Source: an uncultured Bacteroidota bacterium
GTDB taxonomy: Bacteria; Bacteroidota; Bacteroidia; Chitinophagales; Saprospiraceae
Assembly: GCA_937952445.1 (NCBI GenBank)
Contig: CALGAA010000358.1
Coordinates: forward strand, 1-6,005
Direction: 5' to 3'
DNA length: 6,005 nt
Below are positions 1 through 5,725 of this stretch, piece by piece. Each line of letters opens with the position of its first letter. Position 1 is the first letter of the stretch. The notes below the pieces were generated by a model. It ran no database searches. It was not told the DNA's origin and saw nothing but the letters and a program-made list of their open reading frames with translations. Both the position numbers and the translations under genes were made by a program.

Positions 1-1364
1 GCCTGAGGAATGCCCCACTGGTCCTTTTTGTCCTGATCCAATTTTACGTAATTGGACTCTTTGGGAATCGTTTCGCCCATCATATGCGAACCAATGCCCC
101 AGGGACCGTATTTCGGATTGAGTAGATTGTCTTTAAGGCTCTGGCCTACGCCACTGCGATCTGTATGAATCCGGCGGTGACCACTCAGACCAGCTGCGTA
201 TCCTCTCAGGAAATCGGTTTCCTGTTGTCTCAGATTGCGGAAACGGGGGATATATCCTCCGGTGGGGCGTCGGCCCGCAGTACGGTATTCCTTCAATCCT
301 TCATATTCGCCGGAGATGCCTGCCCGGTAGTTGTGAAAAGCGACATATTTTCCCAGTAAGCCGTTGTCATTTCCCAGTCCTTCGGGAAATCTGGATGACG
401 TCGAATTGAGCAAGATCAGATTGGAGTTTATCGACCCGGCATTGACAAATATAATTCGCGCGAAGTATTCAGTAGCCGTGTTCGTGTTGGCATCGATCAC
501 CCGTACACCGGTGGCTTTGCCCTTTTCATCATCGTAAATAATCGAATGGACCACCGAATGGTGTCGTATGCTGAGGTTGCCGGTTTTCATTGCCCACGGA
601 ATGGTGGACGAATTGCTGCTGAAGTATCCACCGAACGGACATCCGCGCTGGCAAAGGGTTCGGTTTTGGCACCCTCCACGGCCCTGTTGGGCATAATATT
701 CAAAGTTGCCGGTGATATGCGCACATCGGCCGATAATAACCGGACGGTCCGGATAGTGTTTGGCCATGGAATTTTTAAAATATTCCTCCATCGCTGTCAT
801 TTCCAATGGGGGTAAAAATTCTCCGTCGGGGAGCGATTCAAGCCCGTCCGGATTGCCGGATACCCCGACAAATTTTTCCACGTGGCTATACCATGGAGCT
901 ACATCTTTGTATCGGATGGGCCAATCCACGGCAAATCCATCCCTCGCAGGCCCTTCAAAATCAAAATCGCTCCATCGCTGCACCTGCCTGGCCCAAAGCA
1001 AGGACCGACCGCCGGTCTGATATCCCCTGATCCAGTCGAATGGTGACTCCTGTATGTACGGATGCTCGGTGTCTTTGACAAAAAAATGTTCAGTATCTTC
1101 CTTGAATGCGTAACATCGGCCTACAATGGGATTTTCAGCCAGAACCTTGTGGTTCACTCGGCCCCGATGCTCGAGTTCATAGGGCTGTAGATTGGTCGTC
1201 GGGTAATCTACATTGTGTTTGACCTCGCGGCCACGCTCCAGGAGCAGGGTTTTTAATCCATTTTCAGCGAGCTCCTTGGCAGACCATCCGCCACTCATCC
1301 CTGAACCTATAACGATGGCATCATAGGTATGGTCCTCTTTGCCTTGATTGTTGATGTTAACCAT
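1..1364 (-). CDS. GMC-family FAD-dependent oxidoreductase, large (catalytic) subunit; C-terminus cut by window edge
   Basis: The 454 visible residues of a protein usually about 550-570 long. They open with a dinucleotide-binding fold: GSGMSGG at residues 20-26 and an acidic strand end LLLERG at 40-45, as expected for FAD. GGRS at 118-121 matches the conserved glycine-rich stretch of the family. Three cysteines (232, 238, 242; C-x5-C-x3-C) lie where sugar dehydrogenases of this type can hold an iron-sulfur cluster; cluster binding is inference. The catalytic His/Asn pair would be in the missing part. There is no signal peptide, although the adjacent upstream gene encodes a Tat-signal partner subunit, so export as a hitch-hiker in the folded heterodimer is likely. 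The ATG start lies inside the end of that gene (overlap ATGGTTAA), implying translational coupling. The substrate is probably a sugar, glycoside or polyol, with electrons passed to a cytochrome; glucoside 3-dehydrogenase is a good candidate but not proven. The family is secure, the substrate is not. Confidence 0.93.
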   Translation of the reverse strand, partial: MVNINNQGKEDHTYDAIVIGSGMSGGWSAKELAENGLKTLLLERGREVKHNVDYPTTNLQPYELEHRGRVNHKVLAENPIVGRCYAFKEDTEHFFVKDTEHPYIQESPFDWIRGYQTGGRSLLWARQVQRWSDFDFEGPARDGFAVDWPIRYKDVAPWYSHVEKFVGVSGNPDGLESLPDGEFLPPLEMTAMEEYFKNSMAKHYPDRPVIIGRCAHITGNFEYYAQQGRGGCQNRTLCQRGCPFGGYFSSNSSTIPWAMKTGNLSIRHHSVVHSIIYDDEKGKATGVRVIDANTNTATEYFARIIFVNAGSINSNLILLNSTSSRFPEGLGNDNGLLGKYVAFHNYRAGISGEYEGLKEYRTAGRRPTGGYIPRFRNLRQQETDFLRGYAAGLSGHRRIHTDRSGVGQSLKDNLLNPKYGPWGIGSHMMGETIPKESNYVKLDQDKKDQWGIPQ

Positions 1365-1944
1365 TGATGTTGATTCTTTCGTGTTCTACAACAGGTACTT
1401 TTCCCTGAAATGGGCCTGGTACCAATTTGTAAGGCATAACCTGGGTCATAATGTATTCAGATGCCATATAACCCTGTATGGCAAGATTCTTCGTGGTATG
1501 GGTGAAAAACCGGATGTCTTCAAAATTTTGTACATCCTGATTCTCGTTTTCTTCATCCACACCCGGATGATCGAGAATGCTCTGAATCAATTCTTCTCCA
1601 TGCGCCTGAGAAAGACTCAGAAAATTTTGACGGGTTTGCTCGTATGCGTATTGATCGATTCGGTTCAGTCCATTCGTGAATTTCTCCTGGTCTTCCGGCC
1701 CGTAACAGTCGTCGAGCATCACCAGGACAAAGTCGCTCAGACTCAACTCCTCCGCTCCGGGATGATCAGAATCCGTGGGAAGGATCACATTGCAAAGTTT
1801 TTGAAGAATGGCTTTGTTGTCTTCGGTGATCCGTAAATGGTCATAAGCCAGCATTACATCGTCTGGTGTGAAATCGCAGGAGGGAACCAGGACCATACCA
1901 CCCGTGATCAATGCCAGTTGTTTGAGTACATCTCGTCTGGTCAT
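1357..1944 (-). CDS. Gluconate 2-dehydrogenase subunit 3 family protein (Tat-exported small subunit of a GMC dehydrogenase)
   Basis: A 195-residue protein. The N-terminus MTRRDVLKQLALITGG carries a twin-arginine motif (R3-R4) before a short hydrophobic stretch, and VPSC ending at Cys23 resembles a lipobox, so it is probably Tat-exported and perhaps lipid-anchored. The body fits the subunit-3 family: ILPTDSDHPGA at 54-64, and a C-terminal GYMASEYIMTQV followed by LVPGPFQGKVP. In characterised relatives this subunit is not catalytic; it stabilises the FAD subunit and supplies the export signal. The gene ends in TAA inside the start of the GMC gene, with an 8-bp overlap. I chose ATG at 1944 because it puts RR at the extreme N-terminus, as usual for these signals. 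An in-frame TTG at 1974 would add ten residues (MIDYFEQKIQ) and cannot be excluded, since neither start has a Shine-Dalgarno sequence. Confidence 0.88.
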   Translation of the reverse strand: MTRRDVLKQLALITGGMVLVPSCDFTPDDVMLAYDHLRITEDNKAILQKLCNVILPTDSDHPGAEELSLSDFVLVMLDDCYGPEDQEKFTNGLNRIDQYAYEQTRQNFLSLSQAHGEELIQSILDHPGVDEENENQDVQNFEDIRFFTHTTKNLAIQGYMASEYIMTQVMPYKLVPGPFQGKVPVVEHERINING

Positions 1945-2025
1945 CTGAATTTTTTGCTCAAAATAATCAATCAAAGTGAAAAAGAATAGGCTGAGGCGGA
2001 ATTGTTTCCCAGGATGATTGTCCCC

Positions 2026-2044
2026 TTCGGAATCACTTTCCGAA
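2026..2044. repeat. Perfect 7-bp inverted repeat in the ftsH to dehydrogenase intergenic gap
   Basis: TTCGGAA (2026-2032), a five-base spacer TCACT, then TTCCGAA (2038-2044): a perfect hairpin or dyad. It lies 82 bp upstream of the ATG of the small-subunit gene and 90 bp past the ftsH stop. No T-tract follows on either strand, so it is not a standard intrinsic terminator. A leader-RNA hairpin or an operator for the dehydrogenase operon is possible. No other clear element or gene was seen in 1945-2133. Confidence 0.4.
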
Positions 2045-2133
2045 ATGCCTCCAGTCTTAATTGACCAAAAATGTACCTTCTGTTGCCCACGAATCAGCGC
2101 TGGTATCTTATGTGATGGGAATCCCTTTCACCA

Positions 2134-3597
2134 CTACGCTTTCTTGTCCTTACCCGTATACCTTGTATACTGGATCGGTGGTGCAGGTGGAAGGCCTGTG
2201 ACTTCCAATATTTCCTGTTCGTCGAGGGTTTCCTTTTCCAGTAACGCCGTAGCCAGCGCATCGAGCGCCTCACGGTGTTTCTCCAGTAACCGGAGGGCTT
2301 CTTCGTGGCTTTCGTTAATGATTTTAAGTACTTCTTCGTCGATTAATTTTGCGGTGAATTCGCTGATGGATTTGGTTCTGGTCAAGCCACCCAGGTATGG
2401 GTTTTGTTCCTGAGCGAATTGAACCATCCCCAATTTACTCATCCCCCATCGGGTCACCATTCCGTAGGCCAGGTTGGTAGCTTGCTGAATATCATTTTCA
2501 GCTCCGGTGGTTTTGTTCCCATAAACGATCTCTTCTGCCGAACGACCACCAAGAATGCCTATAATTCTACCCCGGAGGTATTCTTCTGAATAATTGTACC
2601 GGTCACTATCAGGCCGTTGATACGTGACCCCGAGCGCCTGACCCCGGGGAACAATGGTCACCCGATGAACCGGATCGGCGCCCGGAACGACCAAACCGAG
2701 AATGGCGTGACCTCCTTCGTGATAGGCAATCCGTTCCCGATCCTCATAGCTCATCAACAGGGGGCGTTCTGGTCCCAATGCGATTTTTTCCAATGAATCA
2801 ATAAAATCCTTTTGCCTTACCTTCTCCCGATCTCTCCGGGCAGCCAACAAAGCCGCTTCATTAACCAGATTTCGGATGTCTGCTCCGGAAAATCCGGGGG
2901 TGACGGAAGCGATTTCTTCCAGGCTTACATCATCTGCGAGGGGAACATTTCTCACGTGAACTTCCAGGATGGCTACCCTCCCTGTTTTGTCGGGCAGATT
3001 AACGACGACCCTTCGGTCAAACCGACCGGCCCTCAACAGCGCTTTGTCCAGTACTTCGGGCTGATTCGTGGCAGCCAGAACGATCACTCCTTCTTTCGTG
3101 GAAAAACCATCCATTTCGGTTAGGATTTGATTCAGGGTTTGTTCCTGTTCACTCGCTCCGCCTACGGCATGCTGGCCACGCGCCCGACCGATCGAATCGA
3201 TTTCATCGATAAAAATGATGGAGGGAGCGTGTTCCCGGGCTTGTTTAAAGAGATCCCTGACCCTGGATGCTCCCACGCCGACGATCATTTCCACGAATTC
3301 CGAGGCGCTCATCGAGAAAAAAGGGACCCCGGCTTCCCCAGCGACCGCTCTCGCCAACAGGGTTTTACCGGTCCCGGGGGCACCTACCAACAATACGCCT
3401 TTGGGAGCAGTACCTCCGAGCTTCGTATATTTTTCAGGGTTTTTCAGAAAATCCACGATTTCCACCAACTCATTTTCGGCTTCATCGATTCCCGCTACAT
3501 CATCAAAGGTTACCTTGCCATCCTTTTCTTTGTCAAATCGCCTGGCCTTACTCGAACCCATGCCCATGAAATTTCCACCCATTCCACCGCGCTTCAT
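2134..3597 (-). CDS. ftsH: FtsH C-terminal piece: AAA+ ATPase and M41 zinc protease domains
   Basis: The 487-residue open frame after the TGA, from the first in-frame ATG, nine codons downstream of the stop. Visible motifs (numbered from this ATG): Walker A GAPGTGKT 72-79, Walker B IIFIDE 127-132, sensor-1 AATN 175-178, second region of homology LLRAGRFDRR with arginine fingers R192 and R195, zinc site HEGGH 293-297, and the third zinc ligand Asp369 in TGAENDI. The usual motif is HEAGH, but both His and the catalytic Glu are present. The pore loop reads EMIVGVGA (103-110), with Ile105 where the family has Phe. The protein ends with a basic tail, GKDKKA. If made alone it would lack both membrane helices and be soluble, whereas FtsH normally needs its membrane part for hexamer assembly and for membrane substrates. 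No Shine-Dalgarno sequence precedes the ATG, so independent translation is uncertain. Confidence 0.85.
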   Translation of the reverse strand: MKRGGMGGNFMGMGSSKARRFDKEKDGKVTFDDVAGIDEAENELVEIVDFLKNPEKYTKLGGTAPKGVLLVGAPGTGKTLLARAVAGEAGVPFFSMSASEFVEMIVGVGASRVRDLFKQAREHAPSIIFIDEIDSIGRARGQHAVGGASEQEQTLNQILTEMDGFSTKEGVIVLAATNQPEVLDKALLRAGRFDRRVVVNLPDKTGRVAILEVHVRNVPLADDVSLEEIASVTPGFSGADIRNLVNEAALLAARRDREKVRQKDFIDSLEKIALGPERPLLMSYEDRERIAYHEGGHAILGLVVPGADPVHRVTIVPRGQALGVTYQRPDSDRYNYSEEYLRGRIIGILGGRSAEEIVYGNKTTGAENDIQQATNLAYGMVTRWGMSKLGMVQFAQEQNPYLGGLTRTKSISEFTAKLIDEEVLKIINESHEEALRLLEKHREALDALATALLEKETLDEQEILEVTGLPPAPPIQYTRYTGKDKKA

Positions 3598-3624
3598 GGC
3601 GCGTCTGTAAAACCATACGTACAG

Positions 3625-4122
3625 TCAGATGAGCAGAAGTGCCGGACCAAATCGCATCAGAAAAGTAGCAATCGGGCCGGGTTCATCGATGATGGGTTCT
3701 GCCCGTATGACTACGTCGTGTTCGATCAGGAGGGTTTCAAGACCGGAATCGACAAATGCGGGAACGATGGTTCTAAAATTGATGACCTCCAGGGATGGCT
3801 TGTCCTGCTGGGACTGATCCCATGAAAAAGGGGTATAAACGACTGTATCGACAAATTGCCCGGTAATGGTTTCCCCCTTGGTATATATGGCCTTGACGTT
3901 GTCTTTACTTATCTCGCTTTTGAACAGCGTATATGATATTTTGACGGGTTCATTGGAAGGGAACAAGGCCCTCATGAAAAAATAGTTGAAAAGCAATATG
4001 AGAAGAAACCAAAGCCAGGTCCTACCCGGAGGTATGCTGGTCCGTCCGGGGTTTGGGGTGGTCGCCGGATCACCGGATGCCGGTTTATTCTGATGGGCAT
4101 TGGAACTTGTGGACTGACTCAT
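3625..4122 (-). CDS. ftsH: FtsH N-terminal piece: TM1, periplasmic FtsH-extracellular domain, truncated TM2
   Basis: A 165-residue frame starting at ATG 4122 and ending at the in-frame TGA. A Ser/Pro/Thr/Asn-rich cytoplasmic tail (1-33) leads into TM1 at about 35-50 (WLWFLLILLFNYFF). A periplasmic domain of roughly 100 residues follows, with the expected pattern ISYTLFKSEI (62-71) and ITGQF (86-90). The second transmembrane helix begins at about 151 and is broken off at LLLI (162-165). This is the normal FtsH N-terminal architecture, and the family usually continues directly into the ATPase domain. Translated alone, the product would be a membrane stub with an incomplete second helix and no enzymatic activity. 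The upstream stretch is A/T-rich, as is common for Bacteroidota starts. The 28-bp spacing after the preceding gene suggests co-transcription with it. Confidence 0.8.
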   Translation of the reverse strand: MSQSTSSNAHQNKPASGDPATTPNPGRTSIPPGRTWLWFLLILLFNYFFMRALFPSNEPVKISYTLFKSEISKDNVKAIYTKGETITGQFVDTVVYTPFSWDQSQQDKPSLEVINFRTIVPAFVDSGLETLLIEHDVVIRAEPIIDEPGPIATFLMRFGPALLLI

Positions 4123-4150
4123 GATCTCATTTTTTCAAATAAATTTATGC

Positions 4151-4951
4151 TTATTTTTTCTGCCATTCCAGAACCGCTATGACGGGCAAATGGTCTGATG
4201 CGTATTGTTCGTCAACCACACGGTGTTCGGCTACCGTGAATCGTTCTTTGGGCCGGTATATCAAGTGATCGATAGTCCGGTTGGGATCGGTGACCGGAAT
4301 TGTCGGCGGACAATCAGAACACGTGAGCTGAAAATGGTCAGAAAAAAACGCCATCGTCTCACTGTCCGGAGTCCGGTTGAAATCTCCGCCAATTATGATC
4401 GGCAGTTCGATTTTTTCCAGGTGTTGTACCAATCTCCTGGATTGATCCAGATTGTTTTCACCTCGCTGAAAATCCAAATGCGTGCTTCCGAACCACATTT
4501 CGTTGCCTTCAATGGAAATTTTTATTCCGGTCCAGTTTCTCACTTCGGCTTCTACGCCTTCCATAGGTGGCAATTCAAAGACGGTCGAATCCAGGATCGG
4601 ATACCTGGACAAAACGGCGTTGCCATAATACCCACCCTGATAATCCAGGGCTTTGCCAAAATAGCAATGCATATCCAACCGCCGGGCTATTTCCCGGGCC
4701 TGGTGCAATTCTGTCCCGGATCTTTGGGTGAAAACATCCACTTCCTGGAGCGCCACCAGATCGGGGTTTTCGTTCCGGATTACTCTGGTGATGGCTTCGA
4801 TGTCGATGGAATCAGGCTGTGAGGGGGGATTAGCGTGGTGGATGTTGTAGGTCATCACCCGAATCGTTGTGCTGTGTTCCTCTGCCTCAGAGGTGCAACT
4901 ACTCATGACCCCTAGCAAAAACATGAATAATAAAGTCATTTTAAGTCCCAT
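4151..4951 (-). CDS. Endonuclease/exonuclease/phosphatase-fold lipoprotein (metal-dependent phosphodiesterase/phosphatase)
   Basis: A 266-residue protein from ATG 4951. It begins with a lipoprotein-type signal: MGLK, a hydrophobic core TLLFMFLLGVM, then SSC with Cys19 as the likely acylated residue. The mature part has the full set of DNase I-like/exonuclease III-like active-site motifs: YNI (Asn36), LQE (Glu70), GNAVLSRYPI (110-119), STHLD (His158), GGDFN (Asp190, Asn192), IDH (Asp228-His229) and SDH (Asp253-His254). It should therefore be an active Mg-dependent hydrolase outside the cytoplasm. The family covers nucleases, sphingomyelinases and inositol phosphatases, and the sequence alone does not show which. 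The open frame extends upstream to 5065, with another ATG at 4984 (MSVNQNY...). I prefer 4951 because it places the signal peptide at the N-terminus. It ends in TAA 28 bp before ftsH and is divergent from the peroxidase gene. Confidence 0.85.
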   Translation of the reverse strand: MGLKMTLLFMFLLGVMSSCTSEAEEHSTTIRVMTYNIHHANPPSQPDSIDIEAITRVIRNENPDLVALQEVDVFTQRSGTELHQAREIARRLDMHCYFGKALDYQGGYYGNAVLSRYPILDSTVFELPPMEGVEAEVRNWTGIKISIEGNEMWFGSTHLDFQRGENNLDQSRRLVQHLEKIELPIIIGGDFNRTPDSETMAFFSDHFQLTCSDCPPTIPVTDPNRTIDHLIYRPKERFTVAEHRVVDEQYASDHLPVIAVLEWQKK

Positions 4952-5015
4952 GATGGAAGTAGTATAATTTTGATTTACACTCATTGATTGAATTTTAGTA
5001 ATGATGCCGTTTGTA

Positions 5016-5023
5016 CAAATGTA
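5016..5023 (-). promoter_or_regulatory. Candidate Bacteroidota-type -7 promoter element for the 4951 to 1 direction
   Basis: The minus strand reads TACATTTG, an exact match to the Bacteroidota -7 consensus TAnnTTTG, about 65 bp upstream of the chosen lipoprotein start and about 30 bp upstream of the alternative ATG at 4984. No TTTG -33 element is visible at the usual spacing, so this is only a candidate. The motif is embedded in GTAC-AAAT-GTAC (5013-5024). Confidence 0.3.
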
Positions 5024-5031
5024 CCCAATAG

Positions 5032-5047
5032 CAGGGAATAGTCCCTG
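5032..5047. repeat. Perfect 6-bp inverted repeat between the divergent lipoprotein and peroxidase genes
   Basis: CAGGGA (5032-5037), a four-base spacer ATAG, then TCCCTG (5042-5047). It lies just upstream, on the minus strand, of the candidate -7 element at 5016-5023, roughly where the -33 region would be, and about 78 bp from the peroxidase ATG. The position would suit an operator for one or both divergent genes, but a chance dyad of this size is possible. Confidence 0.35.
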
Positions 5048-5124
5048 GTCGCAGGTGTATTTCATACAAAGTATTAACCTTCGTTTCTCCAGATTTTTTG
5101 GTCTACAATTATTATATTTACACT

Positions 5125-5709
5125 ATGGTAAAATATATCCTTTTCATTTGGGTTGTAGCATGGGGTCTTTCGGGAAACGAGGAAGGAACTCCATTTTCGA
5201 AATATACAAATAAAATATTTCCTATGACTACCTTTTACGATTATGAAGTCAGGGCCATCGATGGCAGTGATTACGATCTGGCGCAGTTGGAAGGGAAGCG
5301 GGTATTGATTGTCAATACAGCAAGTGAATGCGGGTATACCCCACAGTACGCTCAGTTGCAGGAATTGTATGAAAAATATCAGGATTCGGATTTTGTCATC
5401 CTCGGATTTCCGGCCAATAATTTTGGAGGTCAGGAACCTGGTTCCAATACCGAAATACAGGCGTTTTGTCAGAAAAATTACGGAGTGAGTTTTCCGATGA
5501 TGGAAAAAGTATCGGTGAAGGGAGATGATGCTCATCCCCTGTTTTTGTGGCTCACGCAAAAGGACCGGAATGGCGTCAGCGATGCCGAAATCTCCTGGAA
5601 TTTCAATAAATTTCTGATCGACGAAAACGGGAAGTGGGTGGCGCATTTCCCCTCGAAAGTTGAGCCGCTCGATGAACGGATTACGGATTTTGCCAGTGGG
5701 AAAAAGTAA
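5125..5709 (+). CDS. Glutathione peroxidase family protein (Cys-type, probably thioredoxin-dependent), with N-terminal extension
   Basis: A 194-residue thiol peroxidase. Family motifs: the peroxidatic Cys69 in NTASECGYTPQY, Gln103 in NNFGGQEPG, and Trp158-Asn159 in WNFNKFLID. This completes the Cys-Gln-Trp-Asn active site, with Cys instead of selenocysteine. Cys115 in FCQKNYGVSFP aligns, from memory, with the resolving Cys82 of yeast Gpx3, which points to an atypical 2-Cys enzyme recycled by thioredoxin rather than glutathione. It should reduce hydrogen or lipid peroxides. The usual GFPCNQFG is GFPANNFG here. ATG 5125 gives a 34-residue N-terminal extension with a hydrophobic stretch (YILFIWVVAWGL), possibly a signal peptide or anchor. 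ATG 5224 (MTTFYDYEV) would give the classic cytoplasmic length of about 160 residues. An upstream TTG at 5098 is less likely. The gene stands alone on the plus strand and ends in TAA. Confidence 0.9.
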   Translation: MVKYILFIWVVAWGLSGNEEGTPFSKYTNKIFPMTTFYDYEVRAIDGSDYDLAQLEGKRVLIVNTASECGYTPQYAQLQELYEKYQDSDFVILGFPANNFGGQEPGSNTEIQAFCQKNYGVSFPMMEKVSVKGDDAHPLFLWLTQKDRNGVSDAEISWNFNKFLIDENGKWVAHFPSKVEPLDERITDFASGKK

Positions 5710-5725
5710 GGTGGTTACCGTTTTT
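5701..5725 (+). terminator. Weak candidate terminator at the peroxidase stop codon
   Basis: GTAA (5706-5709) can pair with TTAC (5715-5718) around a five-base loop. The flanking AAAAA (5701-5705) can pair with TTTTT (5721-5725) across a two-base bulge, and the T-run sits just after the stem. The stem is short and overlaps the TAA stop, so support is modest; the palindromic layout could work in both directions. Confidence 0.3.

Larger units (their letters stand above)
2134..4122 (-). pseudogene. ftsH: ftsH-type membrane AAA+ zinc metalloprotease gene interrupted by one in-frame TGA
   Basis: Read as one frame this is a complete FtsH of 662 positions, the usual length: a short N-terminal tail, TM1, a small periplasmic domain, TM2, the AAA+ ATPase and the zinc peptidase domain. 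Codon 166 (3625-3627) is TGA. Both sides are in the same frame and align with the family without gap: LLLI-stop-LYVWFYRRA corresponds to the common LLLIGLWVFFMRR, so the lost residue is probably Gly (GGA to TGA) or Trp (TGG to TGA). FtsH degrades misfolded membrane proteins and regulatory proteins as a membrane-bound hexamer. The gene begins 28 bp after the phosphodiesterase-like lipoprotein gene and ends in TAG. Apart from TGA and the pore substitution the gene is well conserved, so the lesion is recent, a base error, or tolerated through read-through. The two pieces are listed separately below. Confidence 0.8.

Noticed and set aside
1348..1836. Plus-strand open frame of 162 codons
   Set aside because: It lies opposite the subunit-3 gene, whose family motifs and overlap with the GMC start are convincing.
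2112..2131. Hairpin GTGA-T-GGG-AAT-CCC-TT-TCAC just after the ftsH stop as a terminator
   Set aside because: The stem is broken by an internal loop and no T-tract follows on the minus strand.
2704..2718. HEGGH instead of HEAGH at the FtsH zinc site
   Set aside because: HExxH is intact, and Gly at this place occurs in some natural FtsH/Yme1-type proteases as far as I recall, so it is not a sign of inactivation.
3625..3627. Selenocysteine at the TGA of ftsH
   Set aside because: The codon is inside a hydrophobic membrane helix where relatives have Gly or a similar residue; no redox role is known there and no clear SECIS-like hairpin was noticed after it.
3127..3825. Long plus-strand open frame (232 codons) opposite ftsH
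   Set aside because: It is antisense to the strongly conserved FtsH ATPase domain, crosses the TGA region, and shows no motif; it is a shadow of the real gene.
4205..4822. Plus-strand open frame of 205 codons
   Set aside because: It is the complement of the EEP-fold lipoprotein gene, which carries all its active-site motifs on the minus strand.
5074..5646. Minus-strand open frame of 190 codons
   Set aside because: It is antisense to the peroxidase gene with its full Cys-Gln-Trp-Asn motif set.
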